This document shows, piece by piece, positions 16,391-24,725 of a DNA stretch of 64,000 bases. The position numbers and the translations under genes were made by a program. The notes under the pieces were generated by a model. That model had not been told where the DNA came from. It saw only the letters and a program-made list of their open reading frames with translations, and did no database searches. Origin of the DNA: an uncultured Bacteroidia bacterium (GTDB lineage: Bacteria > Bacteroidota > Bacteroidia > Bacteroidales > UBA932); assembly GCA_902785575.1 (NCBI GenBank), contig CACZZF010000012.1:1-64000 (forward strand), given 5' to 3'. The number at the start of each line of letters is the position of its first letter. Positions within the stretch are counted from its first letter, which is position 1.

Positions 16391-18379
16391 CTAATGCTCC
16401 AAAACGAAAACCGAGAAAGAAAGAGCTGGTATTGTGGCAGACAGTGACTTTCCTTCCCCGGAGAAAGTGAAAGGGACTGGGGAGATACGCTGGGGATCGT
16501 CAAGACTATTCTCAGCTAGACGCTCAGAGCAATCCAGACGTACTCCCTCAACGGCCCGGATAACATCCTTTTTCTTCAAGCCAGTGAAATTGAATGTTAA
16601 CTCCCTCACCTCAGGAGAGGTATTCGCCACCTTCACATATATCTTCGACCCGTCCGAAACCGCGCTCGCGAATAAGCCACCTTGTCCTTCAGCACCCGTG
16701 ACATTGGCTCCTGACATCTTAAGAGTCAAGGTGTTGGCCCCACGGAAACGTCCGTATAAACTCTGGACCTGCCAACTGGCGGTCCTAAAAGAACGCAAAT
16801 TGTCGAACCAGATCAGGTCAGGACGCCACTGCCACCCCTCAACATGGGCGAACAGAGGAGCGTACGTGGCCATATGAACGACATCAGCGTTACGCTCTAT
16901 TCCAGTCATGAAAGCAGCCTCCAGAAGAGCCGCGTAGGCATGATTCCATTTCATTCCCCTGGCATGGCAGGCATATTCCCCGGCGAAAACCTTCGGGCCT
17001 TTCCTGTCATAATTGTCATATCTGGCACCCTGAGAGAGGAACCACTCATAAGGACGATAGAAATGCTCATCAACGAGGTCCACACCGATCCTCCTCATCT
17101 CAGGCCAAAGGAAATCAAACTGCTCCCCTTCCGATCCAGGACCACTTGACCCAACTATCTTGATGTCGGGATATGCCTTACGGATCGCCTTGACAAAAGG
17201 CTCCAGGCGCTCGGTGTAAAGAGTCCCCCACTGCTCGTTGCCGACTCCTATGTACTTGAGGTTGAACGGCTCCGGATGCCCCATATCAGCCCTCACCTTG
17301 CCCCATTCCGATGTGACTGGTCCATTGGCGAATTCTATGAGGTCAAGAGCATCTTGGATATATGGTCCTAAATCATCGACTGGAACATGGGCGCTCTCCC
17401 CATCATTCTGAAACTGGCAGGCAAGACCGCAACTTACGATCGGAAGCGGCTCACTGCCAATCTCTTCCGAAAGCTGGAAGAACTCGAAGAATCCAAGTCC
17501 ATAACTCTGGCAATAGTCCGGATAGAGACGGTAAGGGAAACAATACTGCCAACGGTTGGAGTTCAGTGGCCGGTTCTCCACCGGACCGACCGAATTCTTC
17601 CAGTCATAGCGGGAAGACACCTCGGTTCCTTCCACGATACAACCTCCCGGGAAACGGAATATGCCAGGATGGAGGTCAGCAAGAGCCTGCGCCAAATCCT
17701 TCCTGAGGCCATTTCGGTGACCTTTCCATGTATCGACAGGGAAAAGGGACACATGTTCCAGATCAGTCGCGACTCGTTTCCCGTCAAGAAAAACACGTAG
17801 GGCAGACTTGTCCAAAGTGACCTTTGGCTTTAGAATCAGTTCATAAAGTTTCCATTCCGAGCCATTGACGACCAGATCTCCTTCGCAAAGGGCATGATCC
17901 TCTTCCATAGACGCCGGATTGACAATCTCCACATGCAACTTGGAAAAGCCGCCTTCGGGAACTCTGGACCAAACGCTGAAACGGTACTCCTCTCCAGCCT
18001 TGACTCCGATCCCGAAGAAGCCTTCATTCTCAAGTCCCGTCCACCTGTGCGGATGGCCGGGGTCGGACAACCTCACATAATGGGGATTCCTATCGAAAGG
18101 GCCATCGTCAAGAACAGCCACATTGCCGAAAACTTTCCAACCCTGGAACGGGTTCGACGGGAACTCGAAAGAACGGTTCTTGACCAGTTCGGCATACAAG
18201 CCACCATCAGCGGCGAAATTGATATCCTCGAAAAAAATACCGTACTGGGTGCTTTGTATCGGCGCCCCTTTCTGAGAGAGGTCGATGTCCATCTGGTAAG
18301 GTTGGGCTAGCGATACGGTTCCGGCTAACGACATAAACGCTACGGTGATTAAAATATAAGAAAATGGAGAGGTATTCAT
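16391..18379 (-). CDS. Alpha-L-arabinofuranosidase, GH51
   Basis: 662 residues with a signal peptide ending about residue 25. N-terminal QYGIFFEDINFAADGGLYAELV, a carbohydrate-binding-like insert (about 75-205), then the (beta/alpha)8 GH51 core: FRFPGGCIVEG, the acid/base glutamate E382 in GVGNEQWG and the nucleophile E468 in VFAGEYACHAR. The C-terminal beta domain follows. It releases terminal arabinofuranose from arabinan, arabinoxylan or pectin side chains, probably in the periplasm. Placed between a DUF2207 gene and a fucosyltransferase gene, gaps of about 20 bases. Confidence 0.94.
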   Translation of the reverse strand: MNTSPFSYILITVAFMSLAGTVSLAQPYQMDIDLSQKGAPIQSTQYGIFFEDINFAADGGLYAELVKNRSFEFPSNPFQGWKVFGNVAVLDDGPFDRNPHYVRLSDPGHPHRWTGLENEGFFGIGVKAGEEYRFSVWSRVPEGGFSKLHVEIVNPASMEEDHALCEGDLVVNGSEWKLYELILKPKVTLDKSALRVFLDGKRVATDLEHVSLFPVDTWKGHRNGLRKDLAQALADLHPGIFRFPGGCIVEGTEVSSRYDWKNSVGPVENRPLNSNRWQYCFPYRLYPDYCQSYGLGFFEFFQLSEEIGSEPLPIVSCGLACQFQNDGESAHVPVDDLGPYIQDALDLIEFANGPVTSEWGKVRADMGHPEPFNLKYIGVGNEQWGTLYTERLEPFVKAIRKAYPDIKIVGSSGPGSEGEQFDFLWPEMRRIGVDLVDEHFYRPYEWFLSQGARYDNYDRKGPKVFAGEYACHARGMKWNHAYAALLEAAFMTGIERNADVVHMATYAPLFAHVEGWQWRPDLIWFDNLRSFRTASWQVQSLYGRFRGANTLTLKMSGANVTGAEGQGGLFASAVSDGSKIYVKVANTSPEVRELTFNFTGLKKKDVIRAVEGVRLDCSERLAENSLDDPQRISPVPFTFSGEGKSLSATIPALSFSVFVLEH

Positions 18380-18400
18380 AAATCATCAAGTTACAATCAG

Positions 18401-20116
18401 TTAACGTCCTCCACCGCCTCGGCCTCCACCACTGTAGCCTCCACCTCCACGAGATGAGGTATGTCCTCCGTAACCGCCCCTGCTGCTGTGGCTGCTGCTG
18501 TAGCTGCCACCAGAGGATGAGTATGTAGGACGAGGAGTCCCAAGAATAGACGCGGTACGCACATAGTCGGAGATAGCGTGGCTACTATTCAAAACCGAAG
18601 AGAATGTATTGTAATCATAGGAGAAAGTCTGCCCGAAGAACTTGGGATCTATGTCCTTAAGTTGCTTGGCGACCTTGTCAGCGATCCCGAACAGAGCGGC
18701 GTGGACAAGATACTCTTTCCAAAGCCTAGCCTCAACGGTCTCCCTCTGGGAAACAAGAGTAAAATCCTCAAGGTATTTCTTGAGTCCCATTAAATGGCGG
18801 GCCTGCTCCTGACCTGAGTTAGTGAACTTGTAACTCCTACTGTAGTACTCTTTTTCCTTAAGGAAATCGGATGCGGCAGTCTGAGTGTCCTGGGTCCAGT
18901 TGTACACCATGCTGGAATGCTCTTTTGCCCATTTAGAGAACTCCTTGTCCTGCAAGACCTTATCTTCTCCTGACGACTCTTTCAGGATGTTATAGAATCT
19001 CTTCTGATAAGAATACATTCCACTCGGATCCTTATCCGTGAACTTTAGCTCAATCTTATTATCCTCAAGTTCCCTGGACGGCTCCAGATAACCTTCATGG
19101 ACAAGCCTGAGAATGATAGCTAAAGCAAGGTTATTTTCCTTGTGTTTTTCCTCTAACTTTCTCAAAATGAAATCATCAGCGGCCAGATGCCCCTCAAGGG
19201 GAATATCCCTGTACCATTCAACGTTCTTCGGTTTGACTCCGAGAATCCGTTTTTTCTCTTTCTTGGTAAGCTTCCCGGATGCCTTTCTGAAAAATCTGAT
19301 GACAGGACGGAAAAACAGAAAATACGTAAAAAGAAGGGTGAGGAATCCGGCGATTCCCTCTGCCACGGGATCCACCTCCTCATCGTCAGCGAACTTAGCT
19401 CCCTTGAGGGCGACATCCAGAACCTCCTGGAAATCTTTCTCTTGGACACTTAAAGGCTCGAACAAACCTTTGTTGAAACGGAGCAGGATAATCGCCGAAT
19501 CATCCGTCCTTAAAGGCTTTGTCGATTCGAATACGATTGTGCTGTCCGTAAAAGTCGTAGTGCCCTCAAAACCGAATCCCCACGCCCTCGTGTTGGTCGT
19601 ATCCAACTGGAAATCAGATGATTTGACAGTCACTTTCACATGCTTGGGAGGAGTACTCAATCCTGGCGAGACCACCTGGAGATGTAGCATGTCATAATCG
19701 TTGAGAGACTTCATCGCCTTGACCATGCTATAGATGGCATAGAAGACACGATCCCCACGGGGAGCGATGCCCCAACACAGTTCCATGCCTTCCTCCTTGT
19801 GGACTATTCCGGACTTCCCGGCCTTCTCATCAAGAGTCTTATTGATATCCCATTCCCCTATATCCTCCAGCTTCTTGCCGGTATCACCATCGATAACCGT
19901 AAACTTGGGAATGATGATATCCCCGAGGTTCTCTCGGACGAGATACCACTCGGTGGAATTAGGACCGGTGTTGATGTCCCAACGCTCATTGAAAATGGCT
20001 GAGCCTTTATCAGAAAGACTGATTGTGATGTCAACGTCCCGAATCTCCTGGTTCTGAGCGAGAAGGCTTGGAGCCAGAAAAGATAAAAGAGACAAGATCA
20101 AAATAGCTTTTTTCAT
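18401..20116 (-). CDS. DUF2207 membrane protein with Gly-rich tail
   Basis: 571 residues. Signal peptide (MKKAILILSLLSFLAPSLLAQ), a DUF2207 ectodomain with VDITISLSDKGSAIFNERWDI, one transmembrane helix near residues 255-275 (GIAGFLTLLFTYFLFF), then a basic cytoplasmic region (KKEKKRILGVKPKN) and a winged-helix-like DFILRKLEEKH segment. It ends in about 40 residues of Gly, Ser, Arg and Tyr (RGGGGYSGGGRGGGGR). DUF2207 proteins are widespread and of unknown function; low-complexity tails are common. Its place within a sugar operon is unexplained; it follows the GH99-like gene by 12 bases. Confidence 0.88.
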   Translation of the reverse strand: MKKAILILSLLSFLAPSLLAQNQEIRDVDITISLSDKGSAIFNERWDINTGPNSTEWYLVRENLGDIIIPKFTVIDGDTGKKLEDIGEWDINKTLDEKAGKSGIVHKEEGMELCWGIAPRGDRVFYAIYSMVKAMKSLNDYDMLHLQVVSPGLSTPPKHVKVTVKSSDFQLDTTNTRAWGFGFEGTTTFTDSTIVFESTKPLRTDDSAIILLRFNKGLFEPLSVQEKDFQEVLDVALKGAKFADDEEVDPVAEGIAGFLTLLFTYFLFFRPVIRFFRKASGKLTKKEKKRILGVKPKNVEWYRDIPLEGHLAADDFILRKLEEKHKENNLALAIILRLVHEGYLEPSRELEDNKIELKFTDKDPSGMYSYQKRFYNILKESSGEDKVLQDKEFSKWAKEHSSMVYNWTQDTQTAASDFLKEKEYYSRSYKFTNSGQEQARHLMGLKKYLEDFTLVSQRETVEARLWKEYLVHAALFGIADKVAKQLKDIDPKFFGQTFSYDYNTFSSVLNSSHAISDYVRTASILGTPRPTYSSSGGSYSSSHSSRGGYGGHTSSRGGGGYSGGGRGGGGR

Positions 20117-20128
20117 AGATGGTGGTTA

Positions 20129-21340
20129 TTAGTTATCATATTTTCCGTCCAGGACATCTCTTACAGCCTGGAGATAGCCGAAACCATTCAGATGGTCAGG
20201 GAGAAGGTAACTGCCCTCGACCCACTCGTTCCATGCGTTGATCATCATGAAACGTGGCTGGTCAGGATGGTCTTCAACATATTTCTTAGCCTTGGCAAGG
20301 AAGGTGGCGAAAGACTGCGGGGTGTTATGCCAACGGGTAACGTCCGCTGGTCCCTTCGCAGGGAAACGGGGGGTGTCATCCCATCCGATAGAAACGCATG
20401 GAAATACCGGAATATCAAACACTTCGTCCATCTGTTCCCGGATAGCGACCGCCTCGTTGCCCTGGACAAGATAATCAGGATCGAAGCCTCCCATGTTGTA
20501 AAGGGCCTCACTGTTTATTCCGATAGCCTTTATGATCCTGTTCATCGCTTCGATCCTCTCGGGCCCCATCTTGGAACCTCCGCCCTGGATCTGCTGCAGA
20601 TGAAGATCAGGGAAACCTGCCTTACGCACTTCCGAGCGGAAATAGTCCATTGCCTTCGCGGTTTCCTCAAGTGAGCCCAGTCCCCGGATCAGATTCTCGA
20701 TCGAGAATATCCCAAGCACAGGGCAGCCATCGATCTTGACATATTCAGGAAGCTTGAAGTACTGGTTTATAACCCTGTCCACAACTTTCTTGAACTGGTC
20801 CCAGTCCACATCAGGATTGAAAAGACGCTCCTCATTGTCTCCCCACTTATGGTAGTTCCAATAGTTGTACTTCACATCGTGGTTTGCCCACATGATGTAG
20901 AAATTCATCTTGTCATGGCTCGGAGCTCCAAGAAAACCATCGTTAAGCGCGCTTTCAAGATAAGGCCCGCTATATCCGTCAGGATCGTTATACCAATACC
21001 AATCGTAAATGAAAGTGTTGACTCCGTACTTTAAAGCGGTCTGAATCCATTTTTCCACGACAACCGGATCGTTGTCCAACTCGTACCCCCAAAGGGGAAG
21101 GCGAGGCTGGTAATGCTCCGGGAAACGCTTGTCACCCTTTTTGATGACTTCCCACTCCCCTATTCCATCTTCCCAAAGCCACTTATGAGCGAGAGGGTCG
21201 TCATGGCAGGATGGCCAAATATAGGCGCAAACATAGATGTCTTCCTTAGGCGAAGCAGACTCGTTTTTGGGCCGCGAAGAGCATGAACATGCCACCGCTG
21301 TAATCGCGGCAATGGAAATAAGGAAAAGGAAACGTCTCAT
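20129..21340 (-). CDS. GH99/WbsX-like lipoprotein
   Basis: 403 residues from the ATG at 21340; the frame extends two codons to a TTG, which is not preferred. Lipoprotein signal around MRRFLFLISIAAITAVACSC. The mature protein begins IYVCAYIWPSCHDD, with YGVNTFIYDWYWYND, YIMWANHD and, near the end, the INAWNEWVEGSYLLPD block that marks the WbsX/GH99-like family. GH99-like enzymes act on alpha-mannosides or related glycans, but many WbsX-type members are uncharacterised. Probably periplasmic or surface-anchored. Six bases after the nucleotidyltransferase gene. Confidence 0.88.
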   Translation of the reverse strand: MRRFLFLISIAAITAVACSCSSRPKNESASPKEDIYVCAYIWPSCHDDPLAHKWLWEDGIGEWEVIKKGDKRFPEHYQPRLPLWGYELDNDPVVVEKWIQTALKYGVNTFIYDWYWYNDPDGYSGPYLESALNDGFLGAPSHDKMNFYIMWANHDVKYNYWNYHKWGDNEERLFNPDVDWDQFKKVVDRVINQYFKLPEYVKIDGCPVLGIFSIENLIRGLGSLEETAKAMDYFRSEVRKAGFPDLHLQQIQGGGSKMGPERIEAMNRIIKAIGINSEALYNMGGFDPDYLVQGNEAVAIREQMDEVFDIPVFPCVSIGWDDTPRFPAKGPADVTRWHNTPQSFATFLAKAKKYVEDHPDQPRFMMINAWNEWVEGSYLLPDHLNGFGYLQAVRDVLDGKYDN

Positions 21341-21346
21341 ATCCAA

Positions 21347-22090
21347 CTATTTACAAATATTCTCAAATTCCGCTTTGACAGCCTCGTAACTTTTGATGTC
21401 ACCGATGTCAAAACGCTTTCCAGGCATCTCCATAGCATGGACAGGGACCTTTGTCGAGAGCCATGCCACGAGACTTCCGGGGGCGTCAGTCCCACATCCG
21501 GAGGCTATTGCCTCAGGAATACGGGAGACATCCTCCTTCTTGTAAAAGTAAAATGGCGGACAAGCCCAGTGGGACTTCGGTTCGGCTGGCTTCTCCTCCA
21601 TTCCGACAATGAGTCCATCCGCGTCAATCTCCAAGATCCCGCACTTATGGAGCCGTTCCTCGGAATGCTCGAAATACCTCATGACACAAGAGGTTCCTTT
21701 CTTGAGAGCATACTCCACGAAATCCCCGAGACTGAAGTCCAGCAAGTTGTCACCTGCCACAATCAGCAGATCATCGTCGAGGGAAAGGGTATCAACAGCA
21801 AACTGAATATCCTTCACCGCCCCGAGACGGGTCTCGTTGGTGGAGGTCCCGTCATCAACAACCGTGATATCCTCAGGCCTGCCAGAGGCCCATTCCTCGA
21901 AAATCGGGGCGAACCTGTGATTGGAAATCACCACGAAACTATCCACCTTACCGGTGGAGGCGATATCCTCAACCAGCCAGTCAAGGATAGGCTTTCCACC
22001 AACCTCCAGCAAAGGTTTCGGGAAATTGTCCGTCAAGGGACGCAGGCGGGTGGCATAGCCCGCGGCGAGGATAAGGCATTTCATAATCAT
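21347..22090 (-). CDS. Sugar-1-phosphate nucleotidyltransferase
   Basis: 247 residues with the nucleotidyltransferase (RmlA/GlmU-N type) fold: KCLILAAGYATRLRPLTDN with the G-x-G-T-R-like activation loop variant AAGYATRLRP, FPKPLLEVGGKPILDW, an acidic IVAGDNLLDF metal/nucleotide site, and VGMEEKP. It couples a sugar-1-phosphate to an NTP, releasing pyrophosphate. It overlaps the upstream GHMP kinase stop as TGATG and so is almost certainly its partner: kinase makes the 1-phosphate, this enzyme activates it. Whether UTP, GTP or CTP is used cannot be told. Confidence 0.9.
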   Translation of the reverse strand: MIMKCLILAAGYATRLRPLTDNFPKPLLEVGGKPILDWLVEDIASTGKVDSFVVISNHRFAPIFEEWASGRPEDITVVDDGTSTNETRLGAVKDIQFAVDTLSLDDDLLIVAGDNLLDFSLGDFVEYALKKGTSCVMRYFEHSEERLHKCGILEIDADGLIVGMEEKPAEPKSHWACPPFYFYKKEDVSRIPEAIASGCGTDAPGSLVAWLSTKVPVHAMEMPGKRFDIGDIKSYEAVKAEFENICK

Positions 22091-23262
22091 CAGATTTTGA
22101 CCCCGTCCGCGCTATGGCAGACATAGGCTGAATAATGACCTTTAAGTTCCGGGAACTCAGCAAGATACTCCCTTTCGACCTTCTCGAATATACTGTCCTT
22201 GAAAGACGGATCGATCAGGGCCATGCAACAGCCCTTGAAACCGGCACCGCTGAAACGACCACCATAAATCCCGTCGGTCTTGGTCATGATATCATATATC
22301 TTCTTGAGCTCCGGCGAGCCGGTCTCCCAAGCCTCGATAGATGAGCGTCCGCTCTCGAAACTCAACCTTCCGTATTCCTCGATATCTCCCCTACGCCAAG
22401 CCTCGGCTCCCTGCTGGACCCTGTCGAACTCAGTGTACCAATGCTGAGCGCGCTTGCGCCAGTTGTCCGGCAAACGGTCTTTGTAGGTCTCATAGACTTC
22501 ACGGGGAACCTCTCTCAGATGAGTCTCCTTGAACTTGCCGTATTCCATTCCGGCATAAGCTTTCAGGGCATAAGCCGCGCTCTTGCACTCATCCACCCTC
22601 ATATTGAACTTGCTGCCCGCCAGAGTCCTCTCGACACCGCTGAAGAAAATGGCAATCTCGTAGGGTTTCATAACGGGAGAGGCCGGGATCAGCTCATAGC
22701 TGTCATCCAAGGTGTCCAGATATAGAAGGTGGTCTTTCTTAGAGAACACCTCGCAACTCTGGTCGAGCTTTCCACTGGATACACCGACATACTTGTTCTC
22801 GGCGGCCATCGCCATGGCTATCAACTCATTATCCTCAAGATGCAGACCGTTGACCCGGCACAAAGCCTTCATGAAAGAGATGGTCACGGCAGCGGATGAG
22901 GAAAGGCCTCCGATCGGGAGGGAACCCTCGATGACTCCACTCAGCCCAACCCTGATAGGATAGACTTGGAACAGCTCCTTGGTCGCCCCACGGAGATAAT
23001 CAGCCCAATCGTTCTGTTTTTCCTCGGGGATGGCCCGCACATGCCATTGGGCGCGCTTCTTAAACTGAAGCGAGGAAAGCTCGATAACTCCGTTTTGTTT
23101 AGGGGAATATGCTATATGGATACCCTTGTCAATGGCCAGACCGGTGATCTTCCCGAGCTGATGGTCGGAATGGGCACCAATCGGACAGACACGGTAAGGG
23201 CAGAAGGAAAGCCCTTCCGGTTCCCTTTTGTAAATCTCGTAGAATTTATCCTGGCAACGCAT
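22090..23262 (-). CDS. GHMP sugar kinase, galacturonokinase-like
   Basis: 390 residues. GHMP fold: sugar-binding CPYRVCPIGAHSDHQLG (canonical galactokinase has GEHTDYN here), ATP loop GSLPIGGLSSSAAVTISF, LDQSCEVFS, and GGRFSGAGFKGCCMALID near the C-terminus. From memory, the pattern R-[IV]-C-P-[IL]-G-A-H-x-D-H-Q, the RKRAQHWYTE region and the SGAGF-GCC block match plant galacturonokinase (GalAK) more closely than GalK. GalAK phosphorylates D-galacturonate to galacturonate-1-phosphate. The downstream nucleotidyltransferase would then give UDP-galacturonate. Plain galactokinase or another anomeric kinase remains possible. Confidence 0.85.
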   Translation of the reverse strand: MRCQDKFYEIYKREPEGLSFCPYRVCPIGAHSDHQLGKITGLAIDKGIHIAYSPKQNGVIELSSLQFKKRAQWHVRAIPEEKQNDWADYLRGATKELFQVYPIRVGLSGVIEGSLPIGGLSSSAAVTISFMKALCRVNGLHLEDNELIAMAMAAENKYVGVSSGKLDQSCEVFSKKDHLLYLDTLDDSYELIPASPVMKPYEIAIFFSGVERTLAGSKFNMRVDECKSAAYALKAYAGMEYGKFKETHLREVPREVYETYKDRLPDNWRKRAQHWYTEFDRVQQGAEAWRRGDIEEYGRLSFESGRSSIEAWETGSPELKKIYDIMTKTDGIYGGRFSGAGFKGCCMALIDPSFKDSIFEKVEREYLAEFPELKGHYSAYVCHSADGVKI

Positions 23263-23265
23263 AAT

Positions 23266-24600
23266 CTACAATCTCTCCTTGATGGCCTTTGTCTGCTCCT
23301 CGTAGCCGGGCTTCTCAAGCAACGCGAACATATTCTTCTTGTAAGCCTCCACACCAGGCTGGTTGAAAGGATTGATTCCCAGCACATAAGCGCTTATTCC
23401 ACAAGAATACTCGAAGAACTGGAAGAGGCCTCCGATATTGTAGGAACTGAGATTCTCAATCGACACCTCGAGCTGAGGGACACCGCCATCAATATGGGCG
23501 AGCTTTGTTCCGAGCTGGGCCATGGCGTTGCAGTGCTCCACATGCTGGCCGGCAAGGTAATTAAGCTGGTCGAGGTTCTGTGGATCGCTTCCGATAATGA
23601 CGCTGCGGTTGCTCTTCTCAACACTTACGACTGTCTCGAACAGTATCCTCTCACCCTCCTGGATAAACTGGCCCATAGAGTGGAGATCCGTCGTGAAGTT
23701 GACGGAAGCGGGATATATACCCTTAAGTTCCTTGCCCTCGGACTCGCCGAAGAGCTGCTTCCACCACTCGCCGAGATACTGGAGTTTAGGATTGAACGCC
23801 ACAAGTATCTCTATCTTCTTTCCAAGCTCAGTATAGAGCAGGTTCCTCATAGCGGCATACTTGACGGCAGGGTTCTCCTCAGAACGGACGGAGCAAGCCT
23901 TTTCCATCTCCTTGGCACCGGCAAGCATCTCGCGGACATCGAAACCGGCCACGACAATGGGAAGAAGACCGACAGGGGTAAGAACAGAATAGCGTCCTCC
24001 GACATTATCAGGAACCACGAATGTCTTGTAACCCTCCTGGGTGGCAAGAGTCTTTAGAGCGCCTTTCTTGGCGTCTGTGATAGCTACGATCCTCTCGGAA
24101 GCGTCAGTATATGTTTTCTCGATGTATTCTTTAACCACCCTGAAAGCGACCGCGGGCTCGGTGGTGGTCCCGGACTTGGAGATGACGATGGTCGCAGCGT
24201 TCCTCTCAGCCACAAGGTCCATCAACTCAGCAAGATATTCCTCTGAAAGGTTATTTCCGGCGAATACCACCTCTGGAGCGTCCTTCTTGCCGGAAAGCTG
24301 CTTGGCGAAATTGTGGGACAGAGCCTCAATAGCGCAACGGGCTCCAAGATATGAGCCACCGATTCCTATGACCACGACCAGATCGACACCCTTGGCTTTC
24401 CAGCAGTCACGGACAGCCTCACACTCCTCTATCAATGACTCCGGAGTCTCGGAAGGAAGATGCTTCCAACCTATAAAGTCATTTCCCGCCCCTGTTCCTG
24501 ACTCCAGAACATCCAGAGCATTAAGAGCCTTCTCCACATAAACCTTGTAATCAGCGTCTTTCACGAAGGAGTCGCAACCTCCCAAATTAACTTTTACCAT
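23266..24600 (-). CDS. pgi: Glucose-6-phosphate isomerase
   Basis: 444 residues, typical of the shorter bacterial Pgi. Interconverts glucose-6-phosphate and fructose-6-phosphate in the cytosol. The SIS-type sugar-binding segments are visible: IGIGGSYLGARCAIEAL, VISKSGTTTEPAVAFR (phosphate loop), GGRYSVLTPVGLLPI with the catalytic arginine region, and the C-terminal FNQPGVEAYK block holding the catalytic lysine. First gene of the seven-gene operon; the kinase gene starts 3 bases after its stop. A TATTTTTG box lies at 24646-24639. Confidence 0.96.
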   Translation of the reverse strand: MVKVNLGGCDSFVKDADYKVYVEKALNALDVLESGTGAGNDFIGWKHLPSETPESLIEECEAVRDCWKAKGVDLVVVIGIGGSYLGARCAIEALSHNFAKQLSGKKDAPEVVFAGNNLSEEYLAELMDLVAERNAATIVISKSGTTTEPAVAFRVVKEYIEKTYTDASERIVAITDAKKGALKTLATQEGYKTFVVPDNVGGRYSVLTPVGLLPIVVAGFDVREMLAGAKEMEKACSVRSEENPAVKYAAMRNLLYTELGKKIEILVAFNPKLQYLGEWWKQLFGESEGKELKGIYPASVNFTTDLHSMGQFIQEGERILFETVVSVEKSNRSVIIGSDPQNLDQLNYLAGQHVEHCNAMAQLGTKLAHIDGGVPQLEVSIENLSSYNIGGLFQFFEYSCGISAYVLGINPFNQPGVEAYKKNMFALLEKPGYEEQTKAIKERL

Positions 24601-24638
24601 ATCATTAAAAAATTTGTTTTCGTTTTTGTCCTAACTTA

Positions 24639-24646
24639 CAAAAATA
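24639..24646 (-). promoter_or_regulatory. Promoter -7 box for the pgi operon
   Basis: TATTTTTG on the minus strand, about 39 bases before the pgi ATG. -33 element not clear. The shared 125-base intergenic region also serves the divergent esterase gene. Confidence 0.45.
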
Positions 24647-24725
24647 ACCAAATTCCGCGATTATTCAGTAAGAATATGCCTATATTTACCGCTGGCACAC
24701 AAGTGAAAACTATAAATCTTTTATT

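Noticed and set aside
22966..24057. 363-codon open frame antisense to pgi
   Set aside because: It lies wholly opposite strongly conserved pgi and the start of the kinase gene; the protein has no recognisable domain and reads as a mirror of their codon pattern.
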